A stretch of 64,000 nucleotides of DNA, taken from the NCBI RefSeq assembly GCF_029227915.1, contig NC_079879.1, forward strand, positions 6,758,001 to 6,822,000, given 5' to 3'. Source of the stretch: Hydractinia symbiolongicarpus. Lineage: Eukaryota > Cnidaria > Hydrozoa > Anthoathecata > Hydractiniidae. Under the pieces are notes generated by a model that ran no database searches, had not been told where the DNA came from, and saw only the letters and a program-made list of their open reading frames with translations. Shown in pieces: positions 47,090-58,288 of this stretch. How positions within the stretch are numbered: position 1 is the stretch's first letter; every line of letters begins with the position of its first letter. The translations under genes and the position numbers were made by a program.

Positions 47090-48293
47090 TAAAATATGCA
47101 CAGTAATCGTGAAGAACTTTCTAACCTACTTAATCTGCTCTCAAAAATGATAACACTCAACAATTTTTCTACTAAAAATAAAGTTCACGATATGTCAAAT
47201 GATGCACGAAAGCTGTTTCTCATTACTATACTTCCTAGAAATTTTTTTACTAATCTACAGAATAAAATGTATTTTTTGAAAGCTTGATAACTTTAAACAT
47301 ATTAATAGATTTTCTGACCTTTTCTAACATGATACCATTTCACCCCTTTTTACGCTGGCTACATAGTGTTATTAAACACTATGTATATCAACGCCACACA
47401 ACCTTATTATACATTATATGGCGGCAACTTCTTAAAAATAATTTGAGCATCAGTAAATGTTATCAGAAGTTTCAGGAAGAATTTGATTTTTCGCCGCCCT
47501 AAATAATTTGCAACAGTCTATAGAAAAACAAACCGAACGACACCATATAACATAGAAGAAGATGTAATAGAGGGAGTATAAGTAAGCCATAACATGACAT
47601 CAACAAGACAATAATAATTGACGTAACTGATTATTTTGGTTTAAAGAAATAAGGGAAAATACAACACGAATTAATCAAATACTCGATTCTCCTCTTTTCT
47701 TGTAATTGATTGGTATGAAGCGCGATCTTAAAATGCAGACTGGCAAAACAAGAAGCGGAGTTTAATTAACGCAAACATAAGCTCGTTACGGCAAATTAAT
47801 TAGGGTCTCACAAATAAATAGGCGCACTTCACATTGATATACTTGTTGTGATGGGATTGTTGTAGATAATAATAATCAAAATGTATTATTGGTTAACCTG
47901 CTCGGGAATGGGATATCTATACATCTTTGGCAATCTGAGACGATCAGGAATATGAATGCGTAAATTGTTATAAAAAACCTTGAACGTTTGCCAAAATCCC
48001 ATATAAAGCGGACTCCTTCACTGTGCTTTAGTGATTATATGATATGGTCTAATTGCTAATTTTATATATATCTTACAATATGCAATGAGTTTTACTTTTA
48101 ATTCAAGAGCTTTTAACAAAGTTAGACATTGAATTCTTCTCCCTGGCTATAAGAAAAGAATCTTTATTTAACAGATTGTCCAAGTTAGCATGCCAATATT
48201 TTTAACCGTACAACTTCTAGCTACCTGTGATGGAGTTCGAAAGTACATTTTTTACATTCTTCTTCGCTAATGTCTTTACAATCAGTACATACG
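47090..48293. other. Intergenic stretch
   Basis: No supportable gene. Open frames at 47096-47287 and 47284-47502 show no domains. Confidence 0.5.
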
Positions 48294-51200
48294 TTAAAAC
48301 ATTTTAATTAATCTTTCATTGATTCCATTAAAGGTGATTACCCTGCTATGAACACTCCATGCAACACATCCCATCACCAATACGCCAGCACACAAAATTA
48401 ATCCATTTAAAACATAATATGGAAGTTTATATGCGTGTTCTGTTCCTGGAAGAAAAACATCTTTATACTTCAAGACAGAGTGATGGTAATCAGGGTCCAT
48501 TTTCTGTAAAATTTCAATCGCTGCTCTTTGTCCTGATTGTATTGCGCCATCAATAAGTCCGCGCCATATAGTCGCTGATTCGGTACCGGCAAAGTGAACG
48601 CTAAAAATAGGAAATAGGACTCGAAATAACACAAACTTTGTTGGGACAAAAACTTGTTGTTGCTGATAAAAAAGTAAAAATTTGAAAAAAATGAGTTTTT
48701 AATTCGTAAAAACATCAGTTTTTATTTTACACAAAGCAGATAAGCACTTGTCGGTCTAAAATAAAAACAACATTTTCGGATTAAACATTATTACTATTAT
48801 AAAAGTTATTGATTAGTAAAATAGAATGAAAACCGAGCATAATTTAAATCAAAATAACATACTTATAAAAAGGCTTTCTCAACCAGACATCGCCATATAA
48901 AGAGATCGCACCTGGTGCAGAAAAATCCACAGGACAACCGCCGTTGTATGGTTCTTTTTCCCAGTTCTATAACCCAAATAAGAAATTTGATATTCTAAAA
49001 TAAACAGTGTCATTTTTTATCAAAGTATTGAAGGTGACCTAGTTGAAAGACACTCTTAGTAAAATCATTAATTCTTCTTCTTAACTGCTTAATTTGATAA
49101 TTACCGTTTTTTTGGGACCTACAGGGTCCTACTCGCATCTTTTAACTGGCCTCCGGGCTGTTTTGAGAGGTCCCCTGCTGGTTGTGACAGTTTATTAATA
49201 CTTTCTTGTATTTATTCAGTTTAATTTTTGTAAACTTTCATTCCCAGAAAAGATTATCTGTATCTGTATCTTTTGCTCACCGTTTTGTGTAAAGTCATTC
49301 TCGCCAATCTTTCTTATATTTTTTTGATGTTATTTACATGACTGTATTATTAATACGTCGGCGTTCGCGTCAGCAATTGCCGAGTGTTGACGTAAATTAG
49401 AAAGGATTTTTCTAAGGATGAGACTAGGCGGTTGACGGTTAAAGATGGCGGACGTCTCCAATGCCGATTGATCGGAACAAAGTAAATGATCCGTCATGCA
49501 AGTTTCAATTAAGTGTCAAAACGCGAAGAATTAATTGAAGTAACGACGAAACATCATTTTCACAGTTTATTGGATAAAAATGATTAAAAGAGGTCATAAG
49601 CAACCATCGTCATCGAATTCAAGAATTGATAGTGTTGAGCAGAGTCAAGAGACTTTTCCGTGTATGAAATGTCACCGAAAGTTTAAAACATATAGAGGTT
49701 TGGTACAGCACTTGAAGTATTGTAAAGTGTTGACACAGAACATTGCACAAACACAACAGGATACAAATCAACAAAGTAACGTTCCCGAAGACGCAACTTC
49801 ATCTCAACATCATTTTGCTGATGCTCCAGAGAAGTTTTATTGGAGTAATGTGAAGTGAAGCAGTCAATGACATCGAGGAATGTTACAGCAGAATTGTTTA
49901 TTGGAAACGAAACTTGTTTATGCTGCCTAATGGAAACGCAGGTAAATCCTACATACGTGAGACCACAAGATTGCTCAATGCGTGGATTGAAAACACACCT
50001 TTAAGAGCTATAGCATTAAAAGCTATACATATCATGCCTGCTCTGCTGCTGCAAAAACCATCACAAGCATCGAAATCTAAGGAGCACGTAGAAGCATTAA
50101 ACAGACGTCTAACACAATGGTTTAAAGGAGATTTTATGAGCTTAATGGATGAGGCACAGACGATTCAAAGCCGACTACCTAAAGTAATAAAAAAGCAAGA
50201 TATTGCAGTTATTTCAAGGAAGTTCCGGAACCATATGCAAAAAGGAGATGTTCATAAAGCGATTAATGTGGTGACGAACAATATGTCTGGAGGAATACTT
50301 CCTTTGAATGACGAAACTCTTGAAATGCTAAGACAAAAGCATCCTGAAGGAAGTGAATCATACGAAGACACGCTGATACAAGGTCCGATCAAATCAGTTA
50401 ATGCCGTTGTATATGACGTCATTGACGAAGACATGATAATGCGAGCAGCGAAGACAACAAAAGGCGGCTCCGGACCATCTGGAATGGATGCGAATGGATG
50501 GATCAAAATCATAGCGTCTAGAGTTTATGGCGACACTGGAACAGATTTACGGAAAGCGATAGCTAAGTTTGCAAGAAGACTTTGCCATGAAGAAGTAAAC
50601 GATAATTCTTTAGAGGCGTTTTTAGGATGTCGTCTTGTGCCTTTAGACAAGAACCCTGGTCTTAGACCTATCGGAGTAGGAGAGGTTTCAAGACGCATTA
50701 TTGGAAAAGCCGTGATGTACGCATCAAAGAATGATGTTATTGAATCTTGTTCAAAAATTCAAATGTGCTCCGGTCATGAATCTGGGTGCGAAGCTGCTAT
50801 ACATGCAATGAAAGATGCATACTCTAGTGAAGAAGCCGAATGTGTCTTATTAGTTGATGCTGCAAATGCCTTCAATAGCTTGAACCGTAGTGCAACACTT
50901 CATAATACCAAGATCATTTGCCCGATTCTAGCAACATACATCAACAACTGCTACATAAAGCCTGCGAGACTTTTTGTGATTGGTGGAACTGAACTGAGTT
51001 CAAGAGAAGGTACCACTCAAGGCGACCCGTTGGGGATGGCCATTTACGCAATAGGACTCACACCATTACTTGATAGAATGAAAAACATTACTGATATTGA
51101 TATGAAATTGGTAGCTTTTGCTGATGACTTAACAGCTGTTGGAAATTTTTCCACCATTCGGAAATGGTGGGACGAGCTCATTGTGGAAGGCCCAAAATTT

Positions 51201-54200
51201 GGTTACCAACCACAGCCAAAGAAATCATGGCTTATTGTGAAAGATAAGAACATTGAAGGAGCAAAAACACACTTCAAAGAAACAAATATCCAAATTACAT
51301 GTACAGGAGAACGACATCTCGGAGCAGTTATTGGCAGTGAGACTTTTCGAAAAGAGTACGTTGAAGACATTGTCGCGAAATGGGTGAAAGAAATCACACT
51401 AATTTCAGAAATAGCTGTTATCGAACCACAAGCAGCTTACACATGCTATGTTAGTGGATATCAACATCGCTTCACATACTATTTACGGACCATCCCAGAA
51501 ATATCATCATTACTGCGACCAGTGGAAAGTGTAATAAGACACCAACTGTTGCCGGCTATTACTGGTGGTCATATTGTAAACGATGTAGAGAGGGAGCTAA
51601 TGTCTTTGCCACCACGTCTCGGGGGTCTAGGAATAAAAATCCTTGAGAATGTTTCTGACACAGAATACGAGAATTCTCGGAAAATGACGACGGAGCTCGT
51701 AAATATTCTTCTCAGACAAAATGAAAATGCGAACGAGATCAGCAAAACGAAAAGCCAAATAAAGTCTGAGAGAAATAAAAGCCATCAAAACATTCTGCAA
51801 GGACTATTGTCACAAATGGATGAAAGTGCTAAGAGGCAGAACGAAGCAAATCAGGAAATAGGTGCGTCAAAATGGTTGACGACTCTGCCAATAAAAGAGA
51901 GTGGTTACTACCTCACAAAGGAGCAGTTTTTCGACGCATTGAGAATTCGATATAACTGGGAATTACCCAGGTTACCATTTGAATGTGCATGTGGCTCAAA
52001 GTTTGATCTTGCTCATGCGTTATCCTGCAAAAAGGGTGGGTTTGTCACACAACGTCATAACGAAGGTCGTGATATAACTGCTCAGCTTTTGAAAGAAGTG
52101 TGTAAAGACGTACGAATTGAACCGATGCTTGCTCCACTACAAAACGAACGCTTTGACCAGAAAAGTGCGATCACATCCAATGAAGCTCGATTAGATGTTA
52201 GCGCACTTGGTTTCTGGATTCCTGGCCAACGGGTATTCTGCGATGCCAGGGTCTTTGACCTTAACGCCCAGAGGTATAGGAACACAGAAATCAAACGTTG
52301 CTATGAAAGAAATGAGCAAGAAAAGAAAAGGTTATACAACGAAAGGGTTTTGCAGGTTGAAAATGGTTCTTTTACACCTTTGGTGTTTTCTACACACGGT
52401 GGGTTAGGAAGAGAATGCAAGAGATTCTATCAACATCTTGCTGAGTTGATAGCAGATAAACGTGGTATACCAACGTCTATCGCTACGACGTTTGTCAGAA
52501 CGAAAATTTGCTTTTCGTTACTCCGATCGACATTGCTATGCCTGCGTGGATCAAGATCATTGCGGCGGGATGTTAACATATCTGATATCGACATGTCTTT
52601 GACCAACACACTATCGGAAATAAGGGAATTCCGATAGCCGAAATAGTATTATATATATATTATATATTTTGAGCGGCGGTCTCTCGCTATAGAAATAGAC
52701 CAAAACAAAATTATATAAAATAACGTATGTTTGAATTTTCAAGGTATCAAGCCGAATAAACGGATGATACTATGTAATTTTATAATTTCTAAATATAATA
52801 TAGTCAATTTTAAAAAAATTAGAAAGGATTGTGGCGCAAACATTACGTAGTATAATACTGTATAGACTAATTTTTACGAAGAGCAGCCTTTTTTGCCAAA
52901 AAGCCATAAGTTCGCAGCACAGTTAAAAATAATGACAAAAATAAATACGACACGACAAACCTGTACAACTAAATCCATCGGTGTTTCGGCGTCAGGTCCA
53001 AAAAATAAAACCAACGATCTAAGAATGCCTTCCTCTAACTCAGCCTAAAGAATACGTAAAAAGCACACTGAAAAATGTGTTCAATTACCATCGATTTTTT
53101 GTAATTTTTAAAATTGTGGTAAAGAGTTTGTGGCCAAAAAATATTGTCTTTTTTTTTGACCGCTTTTTTTATCACTTGCAGTATCGAAAGATTAAAACAA
53201 ATAGTTGCGTGATTAAGATAAAGTACTAGTCTTAAGTATTATTTAAATCTTTGCATATTAAAACAATAGTAAGCAGACTTCTAAATACAACAAATATATA
53301 ATATATATAAAGATTTTCTATTTTCTTATTCCAATTTTCTAAGGTCTGTACAAAAAATTTTTTTTTGGGCAGTTTGAAATATAAATTTTGAAACGTTTAT
53401 TACATGCGTTTTAAAGTTAAACCCTAATAAACTTTAATCTGCAATCATTCTTACTGCCTAAAAGTTACCCTGCAAATTAAACTCACAGCTGTTCTATCAC
53501 CAAATGATCCTTCAATAAAACCAAGGATTGCCGGGCTTCCTAAGGTAGTGGTTGCATCAAATGTTATATGTACTGGATGTGGTGTTTCCATCTCATAAAA
53601 AGGCCAGTGGAACGTTAACCCAGACAAGCCATGATCAACCCAAAATCTTCTTTCGTAGGTAGCAACAAACTTAATAAGATGACCAGGGTGCTGATGTTCA
53701 ATAAATTTTGAGTGATAACACGGTAGTGGAGGAGAGAATTCAATTTTAGCTATATCGAATATAGATGAAAACTATGAAACCAAAGTGGGCTTAAACCGGT
53801 TTGAGTCCTTTAGGTCCGCGGTGTATTCCTAAAACTTAATATGAGTTTTTTGGGCAGTATTTTAGCCGGATCTTTATGCTTTCGATCAATGGAACACAAA
53901 AAATACGGCTTCAAAACTGCCACCCCCTAAATAAAAATTCAACTAACACCATGCTGCAGCTTGGAAATCTACTTCGTTTAATTTCCACATTGCTCAAAAA
54001 ACTAAATTTACAAAATCAGACTGTTGCTACAAAAGCTGATCTTGTTTCAAACAAACATCCAGGAATTTAGAGGAAAAGTATCGATGACAAGATGTTATAC
54101 CAATAGTTAAATAGGAGATTAACTGTCAAGGATCTGTTCTATAAACTTACATCGAAGGTGTGGTGGAATAGTTAGGATAACATACTTCGAAGCAAACGTT

Positions 54201-57200
54201 TGCCCATCTAGGGTTCCAATTCGACATATACCTTCTTCAGACTAAAAGAGAAATTCCCATTAATTTTCGTAGTACCAGTTGGTATTTTTAAAACCAACCA
54301 ATTATACATATTTTGACATAAAATCACATCTCTGGCATCAACATGCTTTACACCCAGTACTATTTGTGACTAAAACTGTGCGAGACAAAAAAACTTTCGA
54401 AACATTTAAATTCAGGCATATAAATACGAAGCCTAAATATGGGAGAATTTCATCTTGTTATAGTTGAGACTATAAAACAAAGTTTTTCGTTAAAAGGTAA
54501 TGAAAGAAGGTTTTACCATGTCAATCTTGGTGACAGGTGTATTGGTCAGTATGTTTTCGTGTCTAATACAATCAGCAAGTCTGTCTACCAATTGAAACAT
54601 ACCACCCTTTAAAAAAGTAACATCAATCAATTTGGACGTTTGAATGTCGATTAAACGTTTGTAGGAAAACAGCAGAGCTCAAGCAAATTCAAAGTTACTG
54701 ACGTTAGGATTTTTTTAATACTTTCCACTTTGTTTCTGTAAACTTTATAATAAATCTATATTTTTTCACAGGTCAAAAATTATGAGAACAGAAAAATATT
54801 GAGGATTTCTGGCCAATATTTTCTAATTTATGCTGATTAATGACAACTCAAAAACTTTCAACATATGCTGAGGAAAAAAACTTTTTCAAAAACTTAACTT
54901 GAAGAACACATAATGTTTAACTCCTACGTTAAGCATCATCCAAAAGGAAATTTTATGTTTGGCATGGATTTAGGAAATAATGTGAAATCATTACCATCTA
55001 CACTGTGTAAAGCATGTTTGTTTTACTTAAGGTTAAATACTTGTCTACCTGACTTAAAATAAAACTCACGAAAAATTTTACATCAAAAGATCCTCATTAT
55101 AATGTAATTACATGTGGCACACTAAGATTAAATGCAAAACCAAAATTTAAAGGTATACCTTCACTTTATATTCTTGTGCATTTCCTTCAAAAGTATCGTC
55201 CAGCATTGATGCACATCCTCCACCGCATTTGAAGTACATCAACACATAAAGAAACGACACTTGGCGTGGATGCAGCCCAAACACACTTAATACACTAAGG
55301 TCCAACAATTTTCGACAGGCTGTATGAAATAAAGCAAAAATTTGCATATATCTTTGTATAACAAAACTGGCTTACTCTAAAATGGTTTTTATTTCCACTA
55401 CTGTGAAGTATTATATAGGTGAATATTTATCATATCATAGCATTCTCTGTTGAGAATGAAATACGGATGTGCTATGATAAATATTCACCTATACGATACA
55501 CACCATCCGGATAAACTATCTGAGTTCATCACTAACATATTGCCGCACGTAGTGTAGTGGGTTCGTTTGCGGCTTCCAGTTCTGGGGGACCGCGAATCGA
55601 ATACCGCTCACTGCTTGGCAGTATGTTAGTGATGAACAAAGTAGTTCTTCTTCAATGTGAAGTATTACTTGCAAAATTTCACTGATTAAATTTTTTATGT
55701 GAATAGTTATGCTCACATTACTGTGGAAAGTTTATCATTTCTTGAACACGATAGTTTAGTAGGCGACGTTTCGGGAGATCCTTCTCCCATGATCGGGCAA
55801 AGTAAAATTGTGTTGAGTATGTATTTATATAATTGCAGAGGATCGAAATTCATAAAAATTAACCAATCAGAAACGAGCTGATAATTACAGTTAATTACGG
55901 TAATTAACATTTTTTTTTATGCTCATAGTTATGCTCATAGCTATAATTTTTCTAGAATTCCTGTTTCCCGTCGGATTGTTGTTATCAAAGAAACAAATGG
56001 CAACAGGGATCAAAATAAAACACTGATCACAAACCCTGTGTAAAAAACAACCAATTCTTTGCAGTCTCCATCGTCATGGAGTCCCATTCTCTTGCTGATG
56101 GATGAGACATGGGGTCCTCAATTGATATCATTTGTGCCAAATCATCAAACTATACCAAAAACAAAATTAATGAGTAATGAAGTAAGTTCTTGGGGGAAAT
56201 TATTAATATTAAGAGCATATATTAACCTTTTTAAAGCCTCTAACCAAATCATAAATGTGCGGCAAGGCATCCAACGTGACATCGAGCAAATCATTTGTGT
56301 AAAATTTTTTTCCTTTGTCTAAAATATTCATTGTTTTGCCATCTGTGTATTGTTTATATGTTTCTAAACCATGTTCTTCCAATAAACGCACAACATTCTT
56401 CTGAGTGCTAAAATGTTTAATACTCACATTCAATACAAGTTCTATTTATGTCATTTTTAGATAAAGATGATGTGTTACACAATAAAAATGCCGAGTTGGT
56501 CTGGGTGACATTCAAGTTGGATTATACTTTAGTAATGGATATAAAAAATCGACCTTTTCTGTATGATTAGTGCAATTCTTTAAAGTATGTACTGAAATAA
56601 CAGGTTTACTATTATTTAATTTTTCAAAAAAGTACAATTCTCTTACAGACTAGAGGAAGCTGCTAAATAAAATAATGCAATAAGAGTTTAGGTATATGAA
56701 CAGGACATTACTTAAAGTCATCAAAATAATTAAATGCGTTTTAACACTTCGTCTACCTAAATGGAAATTTTAATGGCACTTACAGGTAATCACTAACCTA
56801 TTAGTGCCTGCTAACATTTTTAACAGGTGTATCTTCGCAGATATTATTTTGAATATAAATAAGTTTTGACTACAGAATAATTATACAGTAGCAAATAATT
56901 AAACTTTTTTTCGTAAAAAACTTGTACCCAGGGCACGCGCTTTATGTTTCATTCATGATAAGAACCATCTTTCAATGACGTACAAGTCACATTGTATATT
57001 CAGCGCTAAATAATTTTTCTTTTTCTGCCAAACTATTTAGAATGATTATCCTTCTTCTAGACAAAAGCCATATGATTAGAAGGATAAGAATAACACCACA
57101 AGGCTTTGGGGACTATATACTTCAAGATTCCAACAAATATTTTAAAATTGCACAAAAAAATTTGTGCTAAAATTATTTTCCTACAAAGTCCTTCCAAAGT

Positions 57201-57398
57201 CAAGTCCAATTCAGTGGCAAAGAGATTTTTACATCCTTATGCTGGGAACATTATTTTAGGAATCTGCAAGAACTTCATGGCTCAACTCGCAAAGGCCATT
57301 TATAACCAACCTTGCAAACCATTGACCACCAAGATCGAAACTTTCAGTTCCATTTGCCGTAGACAGCTTTTTACCAAGTACTCGACCACCACATCTGC
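48294..57398 (-). CDS. Monoamine-oxidase-like flavoprotein, ten exons, N-terminus missing
   Basis: Exons read on the minus strand: 57311-57398 (RCGGR, DLGGQWFA: FAD region), 56227-56407, about 56052-56149 (EWDSMTMET), 55159-55319 (FKCGGGCASM), 54517-54606, 54151-54241 (YVILTIPPHLR), 53487-53749 (GSPAILGFIEG), 52961-53044, 48863-48966 (NWEKEPYNGGC) and 48294-48600 (VHFAGTESATIW, then a tail). Order and spacing follow MAO-A/B throughout. MAOs oxidatively deaminate amines at the outer mitochondrial membrane. A C-terminal hydrophobic helix (YVLNGLILCAGVLVMG) fits a tail anchor. The Cys that carries covalent FAD (GGC) and the Lys near N5 (SKIEF) are kept, but both aromatic-cage tyrosines are replaced (GGC-Pro; WRGL). 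Not found: the first exon with the GxGxxG motif. The third/fourth exon junction does not match in phase by one base, so an exon may be missed or the gene damaged. Confidence 0.88.
49409..52815 (+). mobile_element. Non-LTR retrotransposon in a MAO-like intron, 15-bp target duplication
   Basis: AAATTAGAAAGGATT occurs at 49394-49408 and again at 52816-52830, framing a 3407-base insertion that ends in a short A run. It lies in the intron between the MAO-like exons at 52961 and 48966, in the opposite orientation. The element encodes one N-terminal zinc finger and a long reverse transcriptase/endonuclease protein, and appears full length or nearly so. Confidence 0.88.
49580..52637 (+). CDS. Zinc finger - reverse transcriptase - endonuclease polyprotein (one frameshift)
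   Basis: 49580-49858 encodes a C2H2 finger (FPCMKCHRKFKTYRGLVQHL). A single frame change near 49850-49858 leads into a frame open from 49854 to 52637. Its reverse-transcriptase region has VLLVDAANAFNSLN and TTQGDPLGMAIYAIG followed by the catalytic FADD box. The C-terminal third has a Cys/His cluster (CACGSKFDLAHALSCKKGG, then RHNEGRD) and an endonuclease-like region (EARLDVSALGFW, DARVFDLNA, TEIKRCYERNE). This pattern of D and E/K residues after a CCHC knot fits restriction-like endonucleases of R2/NeSL/CRE-type elements rather than APE-type LINEs. Only the single frameshift disrupts it, so the insertion is probably young. Clade assignment is inference. Confidence 0.8.
55414..55493. repeat. 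Hairpin with perfect 20-bp arms
   Basis: TATAGGTGAATATTTATCAT (55414-55433) and its exact complement (55474-55493) enclose about 40 bases that also pair partly (CATAGCA/TGCTATG). It lies in a MAO-like intron, next to the tRNA-like element. Confidence 0.85.
55524..55637. repeat. tRNA-like sequence enclosed in a 21-bp inverted repeat (SINE-like?)
   Basis: The arms GTTCATCACTAACATATTGCC (first 20 bases shown match) and the complement at 55617-55637 differ at one position. Between them, TAGTGTAGTGGG at about 55550 fits the Pol III box A consensus, and AATCGAATACC at about 55595 resembles box B with one extra base. GTAGTG and CACTGC can pair as an acceptor-like stem and GCGG/CCGC as another. This could be a tRNA-derived SINE or a small foldback element. 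It is not a standard tRNA gene. Confidence 0.35.
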
Positions 57399-58288
57399 CT
57401 AAAACAATCACAAAGTTTCTACCAGTGTAGTGTTGACTTTACTATTTCAGCAAACATTATAAAAGGGAGCTTAGTTATCAAGCAGTTTGTAAAAACACAA
57501 AAGGTGAAAGCTCCTTTCCAAATATTCACATTTAAGGAAAATCAGAATTAATTATGCTGCATAAATTATGATGTCATTAATTTATGGAGGATAGTTAAAT
57601 CTGAAATCTGAATTAAAAATTCTTTAAATGTAAATATGTGAGAACGAAAAAAGCTTTTTAAAAATTTAAAAACTTAGGGTGAGGTAGGGGATAAGGGTGC
57701 AAATGGGCCTACAGGCAGTTACTCTACTCTTGCTTAGGTAAGGTAATAAAACTTGACATACTTTCAGAAAGTATTAATATAAACATAGATGTCCAAAATA
57801 TATTTTTGAAATAATTTTAAATTGTTTAAGCAATACTAATGCCGCAGCCTTATCTTTTGCCAGACTTACTGACTGGACTACAAAAAGTTGATTTCTTGTA
57901 ATAAAAAAAAATCTTGATTATGCCATTGGGATAGAAAATGACATCATATTTGTGGGAAAATTCAATATTTTAACGATAAAAGTAACAAGATCGCGGTAGT
58001 TAAATTAAGGTTACTGTAACACTTGATGAGTAGTCTCAGAAAACCCCTATAATTTATCAATACTTTTATCTTTTTTTTGTTTGTTTCTGAATGGTGAAGG
58101 GTCTCCTTAAGACACAAGAGAGGAGTTGAACGTCCTCCACCATACCTTAGTTTAAAGGAGCGATTGTGGAAGTCCCATGAAATGCCACATAGTGATGGTG
58201 TCACTTTAAAAAACACCCAGTCCGGTCTGTGAACGGTTGGCGCTAGGAAGGGCATCCAGCTGTAAAACAATGCAAAAACTCTTTATTA

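Noticed and set aside
50252-50512. Minus-strand frames within the 49.9-52.6 kb polyprotein
   Set aside because: Antisense shadows of the retrotransposon reading frame.
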